A DNA stretch of 33,423 nt, taken from NCBI GenBank assembly GCA_963170185.1, contig CAUJGS010000069.1, positions 1 to 33,423 on the forward strand, read 5' to 3'. The notes below the pieces were generated by a model that did not search any database, was not told where the DNA came from, and was given only the letters and a program-made list of their open reading frames with translations. Of this stretch, positions 8,857 through 17,374 are shown piece by piece (position 1 is the stretch's first letter; each line of letters starts with the position of its first letter). A program made the position numbers and the translations under genes. Source of the DNA: Bdellovibrionota bacterium (GTDB lineage: Bacteria; Bdellovibrionota; Bdellovibrionia; Bdellovibrionales; JAMPXM01).

Positions 8857-10506
8857 GTGAAGCAGAAGTTATTGGCTCTTAGTCTAGGTATGGTCTTTAC
8901 CCTGATGATCTTCGAGATCGCGCTGCGGTTGATCGGAGCGCAAGAGCTGTACTCTCGCAATGTGATAAGTCCAAGTATTGATTCTGGAAAGCCAGTGGTC
9001 ATCTTCGTTGGAAACTCACACACCATGGGTTCCGGGGCTCCGCTTGGTCAAAGTTATCCGGATCAGTTTCGAGATCGACTGGTGAAGCGATATGGCGCGA
9101 GCCCGTATGAGGTGGTGAATCTCGGAAGAGGTAACGCCAATTCGAGTTTTGTCGCAGATGAAATTCCAAGGTTCTTGAAAACCTATCGACCACAGATCGT
9201 CGTTGTCATGACGGGCGAGACCAACTTCTGGAATCATCTTGGATACTCCGACTACGTCGAAAAAACCGCGCCTGGAATCAAATCGATCGGACTTGCGCTT
9301 TATAACATGGCGTATTCGCTAAGGACGTTTCGCTTCATTCAGTTGTTTAGCGAGTTCGTGGTTCGGGCTCAGGAAGACCATCGATTTTTCTCCGATTACG
9401 GCGAAGACGACCGCGCTTGGATTTGGGTCGCGGTCATGAATAACTCGAATATGTTTGATTCCTCCAAAATGACGGAGGACGAACTCAAGGACGCCTACCA
9501 AACAATACGTGCGTACATTCAAAAGCACGGGTCGGCTCTAAGTCTGCGGGAGTCCTTGATCGAAATCGGCCCGCGCGTCTGTTCTGAAAATGGCGGTTGC
9601 CAAGAAGAATGGTTAGAGCAGGTCCGCGGCTACGAAAAGGAATTCGGCTCGAAGGGTTACAGTTACTATCTGGATCGTTTGGCGAATACCTATCTTCGGA
9701 GTTCCGAAAATCCGGCCATTCGAGAAATCGGCAAGTCCATGGAATCTCGTCGGCCGAAATTTTTCCCAGATCTACGAGAGGTGGTGGAATTTCATCAGGA
9801 GGCCGTCGGTTATCGCGAACGGTCTTTGGCGGAGCAGATAGAATTCTATAAAGCCGTTTCCGCGGCTCATCCGACTCACGCACACTCAAGAATTTATCTT
9901 TTCCAGAAGCTACGTGAAGCGGGTCGCTTGCGCGAGGCTTATGAAGTGGCGAAAGCGGGCGTTGAACTCAACCCTCTCGCGAGTCAATCGAACTGGATGG
10001 CCGAGGTTCTAATTGTTCAGGAAGCGGCTCGGCGAGACGCCTCTTCGGAAATGCAAAAATTGGCGAGCGAGATCGATGACTACCGAAAGGACTTCGTTCT
10101 TCGGTTTCCACGCCATCGCGGTCGAGTCGCGAAAATCACGGATGATCAGATTCTAAATTGGGTTGAGTTTGATCTCGAGCGTATTCGTAAAGCCGTCGAA
10201 CTTAGCGGCGCGAAGCTGATGCTTCAAACCTATCCGACAGAACGTTTTGGCCCGGAGAAACTTGTCGATCGCTTGATCCGAGAGTTTTCCGAACGACACG
10301 GTCTGCCGCTTTCCGATACTTCGCGTGAACTGGTTCGCCTCGAGCCGGACGTAAAGAAGCGGGTTGAGTACTTCACCAAAATGTATGGCGATACGGATGG
10401 TCACCTCGGTGCCACTGGCTACGCGGTTATCGCCCGTCTTTTGGAAGAAGACTTTGGCAAACAGGGTTGGTTACCCGGAAAACCCACTACTGAAGAGTCG
10501 AAATAA
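8857..10506 (+). CDS. Membrane-anchored SGNH/GDSL hydrolase-like protein
   Basis: A 549-residue protein with an N-terminal membrane anchor or uncleaved signal (residues 4-27), then an SGNH hydrolase fold: block I VGNSHTMGSG with likely nucleophile Ser54, Gly90 in NLGRGNANS (block II), Asn123 in MTGETNFW (block III) and the C-terminal DGHLGATGY with His516 (block V). A large insert of about 300 residues between blocks III and V includes a TPR-like helical part (HPTHAHSRIYLFQKLREAGR and the following helix). The start is GTG at 8857 with no convincing ribosome site; the ATG at residue 12 is an alternative. It diverges from the carbamoyltransferase genes, a common pairing. It probably acts on a glycan, perhaps as an O-acyl transferase or esterase in the periplasm. 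Its last 20 bases overlap a convergent gene. Confidence 0.8.
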   Translation: MKQKLLALSLGMVFTLMIFEIALRLIGAQELYSRNVISPSIDSGKPVVIFVGNSHTMGSGAPLGQSYPDQFRDRLVKRYGASPYEVVNLGRGNANSSFVADEIPRFLKTYRPQIVVVMTGETNFWNHLGYSDYVEKTAPGIKSIGLALYNMAYSLRTFRFIQLFSEFVVRAQEDHRFFSDYGEDDRAWIWVAVMNNSNMFDSSKMTEDELKDAYQTIRAYIQKHGSALSLRESLIEIGPRVCSENGGCQEEWLEQVRGYEKEFGSKGYSYYLDRLANTYLRSSENPAIREIGKSMESRRPKFFPDLREVVEFHQEAVGYRERSLAEQIEFYKAVSAAHPTHAHSRIYLFQKLREAGRLREAYEVAKAGVELNPLASQSNWMAEVLIVQEAARRDASSEMQKLASEIDDYRKDFVLRFPRHRGRVAKITDDQILNWVEFDLERIRKAVELSGAKLMLQTYPTERFGPEKLVDRLIREFSERHGLPLSDTSRELVRLEPDVKKRVEYFTKMYGDTDGHLGATGYAVIARLLEEDFGKQGWLPGKPTTEESK

Positions 10507-11638
10507 TTTTCTCTAAACGGCCGAGAGCCTCGTCGATCTCGGCTGTTGTCGTTGTCGGAGAAAAACTAAACCGCAACTGATGTGCGAGCCGGTCTTCACG
10601 TCCCAGAGCAAGAAGTACGGCGCTACGGTCCGACTTGCCGGTTCCACAAGCGGCTCCGGTCGAGCAGGCGACGCCGTTCTCCGCAAGTAGGCGGTGTAGG
10701 ACCTTTGACTCGAATCGAGGGAACGTGAAACTGACGACGTGGCAGAGAGACACCTTTTCGACTTCGCCGTTGAACTGAACGTCGGTGAATCGTTTTCGAA
10801 GCTCTTTGACCACATAGCTCTTAATGCCGGCGAGATCGGAGATTGTTTTTGGGCTCCACGTTGTAGCGGCTTTCGCAAAGGCGGAAATCAGTTCGACGGA
10901 TGTTGTGCCGGGGCGTAGCCCCTTTTCTTGTTTACCACCGTAAACAAGCGGCGAGATCTCGACGCCTTTTCGAATGAAAAGCGCACCAACCCCTTTTGGG
11001 CCGCGAATTTTGTGACCGCTGAGAGTCATAAGGTCGACCGGAAGATCGCGTATCTGAAACTCCGTGTGACAAAAGCTCTGACAAGCGTCTGCATGAAACC
11101 GAATGCCGCTCTCACGGCAAAGTGTTCCGATTTTCTGGAGATCTTGCACAGTTCCGATTTCGTTATTTCCGTGTGAGACCGAAACCAGAACAGTTGTCGG
11201 TTTAAAGAGACTTTTTAAGTGTACAAGATCGATGTATCCGAGCTGGTCGACGCGCACTTCCGACCATTCGATGAGTCCATCTTCCTTCATTCGCGCCGCC
11301 GTTGTGGCGACGCTCGAGTGTTCCGTTGAGGCCGTAATGATGTGGGGCAGCTGTTTGTTTCCGGTCGCTCGGTTCCAATCGGTGACGGAGCGTTGTAGCA
11401 CCCAGTTGTTGGCCTCCGTCCCGCCAGAGCAGAAGACGATTTCTTGAGGCGAGCAGCCAAGCTTCGAGGCAATAGTCTCGCGCGCGACTTCGAGCAGGGC
11501 CGCGGCCGACGATCCGGGTCGATGCGCCGAGGAGGAGTTTGCAACACCAGTTTCGAGGAGTTCGAAGAAATGGTTCCGGGCTTCGGGAGCCATGGTTGTC
11601 GTCGCGGCGTGATCGAGATAGATGTCGTTTTGCTTCAT
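10487..11638 (-). CDS. Cysteine desulfurase (NifS/IscS-like, class V aminotransferase fold)
   Basis: A 383-residue PLP enzyme that converts cysteine to alanine and delivers persulfide sulfur. Family features: YLDHAATT at the N terminus, FCSGGTEANNW for cofactor phosphate binding, HADACQSF, the Schiff-base Lys210 in LSGHKIRGPKGVGALF, the GGKQEKGLRPGT loop, and the catalytic loop NGVACSTGAACGTG in which Cys331 aligns with the active cysteine. Length is standard for NifS-like enzymes. The ATG at 11638 has a GAGGA site upstream and lies divergent to a radical SAM gene 58 bases away. No IscU or IscR partner is next to it, so it may serve the nearby radical SAM enzymes or general sulfur transfer; that link is an inference. 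Confidence 0.92.
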   Translation of the reverse strand: MKQNDIYLDHAATTTMAPEARNHFFELLETGVANSSSAHRPGSSAAALLEVARETIASKLGCSPQEIVFCSGGTEANNWVLQRSVTDWNRATGNKQLPHIITASTEHSSVATTAARMKEDGLIEWSEVRVDQLGYIDLVHLKSLFKPTTVLVSVSHGNNEIGTVQDLQKIGTLCRESGIRFHADACQSFCHTEFQIRDLPVDLMTLSGHKIRGPKGVGALFIRKGVEISPLVYGGKQEKGLRPGTTSVELISAFAKAATTWSPKTISDLAGIKSYVVKELRKRFTDVQFNGEVEKVSLCHVVSFTFPRFESKVLHRLLAENGVACSTGAACGTGKSDRSAVLLALGREDRLAHQLRFSFSPTTTTAEIDEALGRLEKIISTLQ

Positions 11639-11696
11639 AGAAGTCGATCCTCGCCGCTTGCTAAAAATCAGGCAAGTCGAGACAATAAGCGGCGAG

Positions 11697-12779
11697 ATGT
11701 CAGATCATAAATCCGTCGCGATCTGCGATATCCAGTTTGATTCCGGCCTAAGTGGGAAAGCCAACGCCGAGGTGTCCTCGAAGACGCTCTGGTCTGTCGA
11801 AGAGGCGCTGGCGTCACGAGTCAACTCTTGGGAGAATTGGCTTTGCGCGGCCGGCACCGAGAACCTGCACATTTCCGCGGATGGGAATCTTTTTTCCGCG
11901 ACTTGTCGGGTCGGTGGATATCTTGGAAATGTTTTTGAGGGTCAGATGTCGCTTCCAGAGAAGTGGATCACATGCACGAAGAAGTGGTGCATGTGCGGGG
12001 CCGACATGCAGATTCGAAAGACCAAGGACCCGCGGCTGGTTTCGATGGCTCGAAATCCACTTCCAAAAGATGCCGAGGCGGAGTCTCTGGGCGATGCCAC
12101 CAAGCGGGTGAACGCAGCTCTGTCAGCGAATCTCGTTGTGCCGGCTCAGCACGAGGCGCATGCGGCATTTCCGAAGTCGATCACGTGGGACCTATCGCGC
12201 AGGTGCAACTACGCCTGTTCGTACTGCCACCCATCGGTTTCGAACCAGTTTGATAGTCACCATTCTCAGAAAACATTGCTAGAGGCCGTTGATCGCCTTG
12301 AGCGCCGATTTTGTCGAGGAGAGAAAGCGAAATGGGTATTCACTGGGGGGGAGCCGACGATCAATCCGGCTTTTATGGATGTCGTTGATCGGATCAATTC
12401 GTATGGGCACACGATCCATGTTCAGAGCAATGGCAGTCGAGGTCCGGCTTACTTTCGTGAGCTTATCGCAAAGGCGTGTGTGGGTTTAAGCCTCCATCTC
12501 GAGGCGGATGCGACGGAAAGATTTTTTGAAACCTGCGCTGCGGTCATTGATGAGAAAGATAAAAACGAGACAGCTTCGCGGATGTGGTTTGGCGTTCGGA
12601 TCATGGTCGGTCCCGGCCGTGTGGCCGAAGCGATCGCGATTAAACGAAGGCTAAATGAAATCCCGGGATTTTCGAAATGGGCTCATATCAATTTAAGTCC
12701 TCTCTATAAGAGGCTTAAGCAAGACGAGCTTATGGAATACGCGGAAGAGGAGTTTCGACAGCTTCTTCAGCACGCGTAA
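11697..12779 (+). CDS. Radical SAM protein with N-terminal cysteine cluster
   Basis: A 360-residue protein. The radical SAM 4Fe-4S motif is at Cys170, Cys174 and Cys177 (RRCNYACSYCHPS), with the SAM-binding FTGGEPTINP around residues 214-223. Before it lies a separate cysteine-rich region: Cys70 (ATCRVGGYLGN), Cys93, Cys98 and Cys100 (WITCTKKWCMCGADM). This looks like a SPASM/twitch-type auxiliary cluster placed in front of the barrel rather than after it. The ATG at 11697 is chosen because the 25 residues gained from a start at 11622 would run into the divergent desulfurase gene; the ribosome site is weak (GGCGAG). It faces two other radical SAM genes convergently, 18 bases from their end. 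Substrate unknown. Confidence 0.85.
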   Translation: MSDHKSVAICDIQFDSGLSGKANAEVSSKTLWSVEEALASRVNSWENWLCAAGTENLHISADGNLFSATCRVGGYLGNVFEGQMSLPEKWITCTKKWCMCGADMQIRKTKDPRLVSMARNPLPKDAEAESLGDATKRVNAALSANLVVPAQHEAHAAFPKSITWDLSRRCNYACSYCHPSVSNQFDSHHSQKTLLEAVDRLERRFCRGEKAKWVFTGGEPTINPAFMDVVDRINSYGHTIHVQSNGSRGPAYFRELIAKACVGLSLHLEADATERFFETCAAVIDEKDKNETASRMWFGVRIMVGPGRVAEAIAIKRRLNEIPGFSKWAHINLSPLYKRLKQDELMEYAEEEFRQLLQHA

Positions 12780-12797
12780 AGCGGTGAGCGAAATCGC

Positions 12798-14162
12798 CTA
12801 GTAAACTTTGAGGTACTCGTTTAGCTCGGGGAAAGTTTTTGCGAACGAGGTGCCGCGTTCTGTGTCCAGCCGTCGAATATAGTCTCGAGTTTGCGAGAGT
12901 CTAGCTGAGTGATCGGCTTCGTTCATCAGATTGATGATGCCCTGAATCTTGTTTGATTTCTTTTTGCTTCGTTCTTCAAAGGCCAAAAGTTTTTCCGTCA
13001 CGAGCTTCTTTAGTTCGGCCGGATAGTTTTGGATGGAAAGGTACGGAGGATAGTGAACGACACCCGGGTGAAAGTATCCGTTGAAGCCCTTTGTGACTTT
13101 CTTGAAGTTCTGATCTTCGATCCACTGTGCGTAATCGGCCAGATAGAACATGTTCATCATGTGCACCGAGCAAAGCAGCATAACCTTCACGCTCTCCGGT
13201 GATTCCTCGTCGAGACACTTGAGATTGGCGGCGATCGCATCCCAGTTGGCCGGGTAGCGCATATAATTATTCTTCTCGCCCCAGCAGTCGAGACTGATGA
13301 AAACCTCGACGAGCTTAAACTCCTTCCATAATGGAAAGAGCGACTTGTCGAGAAGCGTGCCGTTTGTGTGGTACCGGATCTGGATATTTTTTGCGGCGCC
13401 CGTGCGCACGCAGGCCTCGACGAGTTTTCGTGTTTCATCGAGAAGCATGGGCTCGCCGCCGCCGACGATGATTTCACGCATATTTGGCAACATGGTCTCG
13501 AGCGACTCCCAGAAACTGGGATCCTTGTACCATTCGAAGCGCGACTGGTTGATTTGGCTCTTGTGAGCCCACTCGCTGCGGACCTCCGCGGTTTCGGCTG
13601 TTGCGGCAATACGCTTTGCGAGCGCCGTCCATCTGCTGGAGTCTTGAGGCCGGCACATCACGCACTGAAGATTACAGGTGTTTCCAAGTCGCAGGTCGAT
13701 TGCGACGATGTCCTCGTTAAGTGTTCCGTCCTCATGGGTGCGATGCACGCGATCGAGAACAAACTCCCTGCCAAAGCGTTCTTTCCAAACGCGATTCTCC
13801 GTGATTCTGTGCGAACGGTATCCATTTTTTTCTTCGGCGTAGCAGTGGGCGCAAGCCGAGACCTTTTCGCCCTTCAGCATTTTGAGGCGCGCCGACTTCA
13901 GATAATCCGAATTCCACGCAGCCTGAAGACTTTGATCGTTGAGATTGAGCTTGTTTTCGTTCTTCGCAACACAGCACAGAATTGCCGAGCCGTCGGTGTA
14001 GGTCGCAAGATGAGTGAACGGAAGTACGCAAAAGGTCGGCGAAATTCTGCCGAACTCGTACGGGTCGTTAAGTGACTCTTCTCGCTGAGTGCCGTCGAGG
14101 CCATTGACAGGGTCGACTGTTTTAAAAGGAAAACTGTCTTTCTTGCCGAACAAGCTAGCCAT
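12798..14162 (-). CDS. Twitch-domain radical SAM protein (downstream paralogue)
   Basis: A 454-residue enzyme with an N-terminal twitch-like region carrying Cys45 (PTFCVLPFTHL), Cys63/Cys64 (AILCCVAKNE) and Cys104/Cys107 (SACAHCYAEE), then the radical SAM motif Cys163-x3-Cys167-x2-Cys170 (NTCNLQCVMCRP) and VGGGEPML for SAM binding. The sequence between, including LQAAWNSDYLKSARLKMLKG, is shared with the upstream paralogue. Such proteins usually hold a second iron-sulfur cluster and modify peptides or metabolites, but this subfamily's chemistry is not known to me. The ATG overlaps the end of the upstream paralogue by eight bases, so the two are likely translated together and may work on the same substrate or as a heteromer. 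Confidence 0.88.
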   Translation of the reverse strand: MASLFGKKDSFPFKTVDPVNGLDGTQREESLNDPYEFGRISPTFCVLPFTHLATYTDGSAILCCVAKNENKLNLNDQSLQAAWNSDYLKSARLKMLKGEKVSACAHCYAEEKNGYRSHRITENRVWKERFGREFVLDRVHRTHEDGTLNEDIVAIDLRLGNTCNLQCVMCRPQDSSRWTALAKRIAATAETAEVRSEWAHKSQINQSRFEWYKDPSFWESLETMLPNMREIIVGGGEPMLLDETRKLVEACVRTGAAKNIQIRYHTNGTLLDKSLFPLWKEFKLVEVFISLDCWGEKNNYMRYPANWDAIAANLKCLDEESPESVKVMLLCSVHMMNMFYLADYAQWIEDQNFKKVTKGFNGYFHPGVVHYPPYLSIQNYPAELKKLVTEKLLAFEERSKKKSNKIQGIINLMNEADHSARLSQTRDYIRRLDTERGTSFAKTFPELNEYLKVY

Positions 14163-15486
14163 GAACGTCGTATCCTTCTGATCGCAACAGGCTGCTTAGG
14201 TCGGGAAGAGTTTGCTCCATGCGCTGCTTGCGATGCGTGTCCAGCAGACGGGTGTATTGAACAAAATCGCGCATTTTCGCTTCGTCTTGCGCGGGATGCT
14301 CCGAGAGCAGATTGATACAGCTGTCGATGGAGTTTTTTAGAAAGCGTTGGGTTTCGTAGGTCTTTGAGCGCGATTTGTACGACTCGAGTCGCCTTACGGC
14401 TTCTTGTTTTACGGTAGTCGGAAGAATCTGCGCATTGATATAGGTCGGGTCAGTCGCATAGAGAAAATCGACGTTGATGTCGCGACCGGATTCCAGCGCG
14501 ATGCTTTCGATGTAATCGAGCAAGCGGGTGATAGTGAGGACGTTGTAGATTTGCAGAACCGGCGTAACGCCAATCTGCACGTTCTTTGGTAGCTTCACGA
14601 GTTTCCGGAAATTTTTGTCGATCGTTTCCCAGCGACTCAAATAACGGATGTATTCGTTCTCGGGGCCGTGGCCGTCGATCGAGGCGTTGATCAGAACAAA
14701 CTCGAAGTGCGGCAAGTACTCGAGGAATTTATCCTGCACATTGGTGCAGTTGATATTGAACATTAGGAAAATATTCTTCGCGTGCCCTGAGTCGATGCAG
14801 GCCTGCATGAACTTGTAGTTGCGTTCGATGAGTGTCGGCTCGCCGCCGGTTAAATATACCTTGCGCAGATTCGGGATCGAGCGAATGACTTCATCCCAGA
14901 AAAGGTCTGACTCATACCACTCGGGTGTCTCCGCCGGTTTTTTGCCGCCATTGAAGCGGTTCCAGAAGTCGCGATACTCGTCGTTTTGATCATAGAGCTG
15001 CACGGTTTCGCGATAAATCTGACTCGAGTTATATGGATTGCACGACCGACATTTGAGATTGCACAGATTTCCAAGCCGGAGATCCAAGTACAGCGCGGGC
15101 TTGTCGAGTTTGAAATCGTTTGCCCGCGAGGACTCGACGCGCTCTTCGATTTCGACACGTGCCTTGTTCATCCACTCTTCGTTATGCATCTCGCGATACG
15201 ATGTCTTGCCAATGGATTCTTGAAAGTAGCAAAGCTCGCAGCCTGGAACTTGTTCACCTTCGAGCATGCCCTTGCGGATACTGCGCATGTGGTTGGAGTT
15301 CCACGCGGCTTCAAGTGGTTCAACGCCGGCGCGAAAGCCTTGACCATCGTCTTTCTTCACCATGCCGCCGCCCTTGGCGACGCAGCAGAAGCCCACTTTG
15401 CCATTGGACTGAACGACTTGCTCGATCCAAGGGTAAACGCAGAACGTTTCTGGCGAAAATTTGGAGTCGCGATTGGAGCCTGCCAT
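14155..15486 (-). CDS. Twitch-domain radical SAM protein (upstream paralogue)
   Basis: A 443-residue paralogue of the next gene. The N-terminal cluster region has Cys16 (ETFCVYPWIEQ), Cys34/Cys35 (GFCCVAKGG) and Cys83/Cys86 (PGCELCYFQES). The radical SAM cysteines are Cys142, Cys146 and Cys149 (NLCNLKCRSCNP); LTGGEPTLIE follows in the barrel. The shared LEAAWNSNHMRSIRKGMLEG stretch shows the two arose by duplication. The pattern CxxP..GxxxxCC..AWNS..GCELC is the one I associate with N-terminal twitch radical SAM proteins. It starts at ATG 15486, 68 bases after the patatin gene, and is probably part of a patatin-rSAM-rSAM operon. Biological product unknown. Confidence 0.88.
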   Translation of the reverse strand: MAGSNRDSKFSPETFCVYPWIEQVVQSNGKVGFCCVAKGGGMVKKDDGQGFRAGVEPLEAAWNSNHMRSIRKGMLEGEQVPGCELCYFQESIGKTSYREMHNEEWMNKARVEIEERVESSRANDFKLDKPALYLDLRLGNLCNLKCRSCNPYNSSQIYRETVQLYDQNDEYRDFWNRFNGGKKPAETPEWYESDLFWDEVIRSIPNLRKVYLTGGEPTLIERNYKFMQACIDSGHAKNIFLMFNINCTNVQDKFLEYLPHFEFVLINASIDGHGPENEYIRYLSRWETIDKNFRKLVKLPKNVQIGVTPVLQIYNVLTITRLLDYIESIALESGRDINVDFLYATDPTYINAQILPTTVKQEAVRRLESYKSRSKTYETQRFLKNSIDSCINLLSEHPAQDEAKMRDFVQYTRLLDTHRKQRMEQTLPDLSSLLRSEGYDVHG

Positions 15487-15554
15487 ATAGAACCCCAGTC
15501 TCTAGCGGAACAGGAGAAATCTCAACTGTGTTCATGGGAATCTTTTGATCACCA

Positions 15555-16760
15555 CTAAAGATCGTGTTTGCGCAGTGCCTGGATGCCGGCTTTGAAGCCG
15601 ATGTGGACGATTCTTCCAAGAATTTCGGCGTTCAAGCTGAAGTGATCCACGAAGAACATCTCGTAGTCGTTTGGCGAAGGATGAATGTAGATGTAGTCCA
15701 CGCCGGGACGATAGTTCACGCGCTTTGTCAGAATCTCGAGGAGCTTTTCGCGATGCTCATCGGGCAGCCCTTGCTGGCGGAAGTACCCATCGACAGCGCT
15801 CATGATGGCCGAGATCTGCTGCTGATGTTCGATATGCTTTTCAATTTTTTGTTGAATCACCTGGTACAGCGCCTGATTCATGATCATCGGAATACCGTAG
15901 TTGTGTAGCGACCCCATAACGGGCGTGTAGTGGTACGGTTGAACCGAGTAGCTTGCGATGACGAGATCGGCCCCGGCGTCGGCGGCAACGTGAGTCGATA
16001 GCGTTTCGCGAATTTCGCCGTCAAAAAAGTAGAGGTCTTTCCCTTTTTGGTTCTTGATGCCATACGGCGCGAAGAACGGTGGAAGCGAAGTGCTGGCCGC
16101 CACTGCCTGAGAGATCGTCGCGAAATTCGCGTACTTGATATTGCGAACCTTGAAGGTCTCCGGGAAGTTCCCAAAGACGACTTTGCGAGAGTGGTTGAGC
16201 TGCGTGGCGATGACGTAGCTCTCTACGCCTAGCTGCGAGAAGTCATTTTCACTAAGAACATTTTGGCGCATGTAGCGTTCGATGTTGCTGGTTGTGAAGA
16301 GACCGTTGAGTTTGAATCCGTTTTTCAAGAAGGACTCGAGTCCTCCGGTGACCAGGCTCTTTCGTTTAAGAAGGCTTGGCAGGGTGCCAAGAAAGTTCAC
16401 GCCGTTCATCGCGAAAATATCGCGATATGTGATCGGGCGTAGGCGTGTGAAAACTTTTTTTCGCCGCGAGAACTTGTTGAGCTCGGTATCGGCTCCTCGT
16501 TCGAAAGCGTCGATGATCGAATCGACAGAGTGGCCCGCCGCCAGAAGCGATGTGACGAACGAGCCCGCGCTTGAGCCGACGTAGGTTTTGAACGTCATTT
16601 TGTCTTCGGGGAACCTCAGGCGGACATCCTCTTTCGAGCCGCCAGCGAAGTTGAAGCCCTTTTCTCGTAACGCGAGACAGACACCTAAATGAAACGCTGC
16701 AGCTTTAATCCCACCGCCCGAAAGAACCAGGCCTAACTTCTTTTTCTCACTGAGCCGCAT
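15555..16760 (-). CDS. Patatin-like phospholipase family protein
   Basis: A 401-residue putative lipid acyl hydrolase. It has the oxyanion-hole glycine run LVLSGGGIKAAAFHLGV near the N terminus, the nucleophile elbow GSSAG with Ser64, and a partner aspartate at Asp247 in LYFFDGEIRE, giving the Ser-Asp dyad of patatins, although the usual DGG/DGA reads DGE here. There is no signal peptide, so it may act on the inner membrane or be exported another way. I place the start at ATG 16760, just before the conserved domain; an in-frame ATG at 16868 would add 36 residues, and neither has a good ribosome site. It leads an apparent operon with two radical SAM genes. Confidence 0.85.
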   Translation of the reverse strand: MRLSEKKKLGLVLSGGGIKAAAFHLGVCLALREKGFNFAGGSKEDVRLRFPEDKMTFKTYVGSSAGSFVTSLLAAGHSVDSIIDAFERGADTELNKFSRRKKVFTRLRPITYRDIFAMNGVNFLGTLPSLLKRKSLVTGGLESFLKNGFKLNGLFTTSNIERYMRQNVLSENDFSQLGVESYVIATQLNHSRKVVFGNFPETFKVRNIKYANFATISQAVAASTSLPPFFAPYGIKNQKGKDLYFFDGEIRETLSTHVAADAGADLVIASYSVQPYHYTPVMGSLHNYGIPMIMNQALYQVIQQKIEKHIEHQQQISAIMSAVDGYFRQQGLPDEHREKLLEILTKRVNYRPGVDYIYIHPSPNDYEMFFVDHFSLNAEILGRIVHIGFKAGIQALRKHDL

Positions 16761-16912
16761 TCCATTGATTGTAAATACCTGGCATGCGCAAAGGCAGCCC
16801 AAAATGTGTGGAGCACGAATTGTGATGCGCTGTTCCGAGTTCTGAGAATCTCTTTTTATGTCGGTCATTTAAGTTGTGCAGAATTCCCAAGAGCCGCTAG
16901 GCTGGCCCTTGA

Positions 16913-17356
16913 ATGGAACAGTGGCTTCTTCTCACAGACTACGCCAGCAAATACCGCGTGAGCGTTTCGACTCTACGTCGACGGATCAAGGCGGGGTTGC
17001 AAGCGCACAAGTTCGAAGCTGGTCGGTACTATCTACCTGACCACCTTGAAGCTGCTGTGGAAGTGCCAAAGCAGGTTGTAAAAGCCGCTGAGCCCGCTCC
17101 GTTGAAGAAGACCGTTGAGGCGGTGGTACCACCGGCAATGCCGAAGGTGGATGTTCCGCTTACTGACGAGCCGCTGATCACGACGACGACCAAGCTGCTC
17201 AACGAACTCAAGCAAGCCTACACATTGATTCTTCATGAAAAAGAAGAACAGATCATCTATCTCAAAGAAGAGATCGCGGATCTGAAAACTCTGGTTCGCG
17301 TTTTGGAATCGGAAAACGCCCGATTGCGAGATCAGGCATCACACTTCGGTAACTAG
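16913..17356 (+). CDS. Helix-turn-helix protein with C-terminal coiled coil
   Basis: A 147-residue protein in three parts. Residues 1-45 look like a MerR/excisionase-type winged HTH (LTDYASKYRVSVSTLRRRIK, then a GRYYL wing). Residues 48-85 form a Pro/Ala/Val linker. Residues 95-142 are a strong heptad-patterned coiled coil (ending KEEIADLKTLVRVLESENAR). The likely role is a small dimeric or oligomeric DNA-binding protein; it lacks an effector domain. It starts with ATG 44 bases from the longer possible start of the divergent patatin gene and ends 18 bases from a convergent gene. No operon partner identifies its targets. Confidence 0.75.
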   Translation: MEQWLLLTDYASKYRVSVSTLRRRIKAGLQAHKFEAGRYYLPDHLEAAVEVPKQVVKAAEPAPLKKTVEAVVPPAMPKVDVPLTDEPLITTTTKLLNELKQAYTLILHEKEEQIIYLKEEIADLKTLVRVLESENARLRDQASHFGN

Positions 17357-17374
17357 CCTCTATCAGCTTGAAAA

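Noticed and set aside
13368-14075. A 235-codon plus-strand frame inside the radical SAM gene
   Set aside because: Antisense of a gene whose cluster motifs are intact; no family resemblance.
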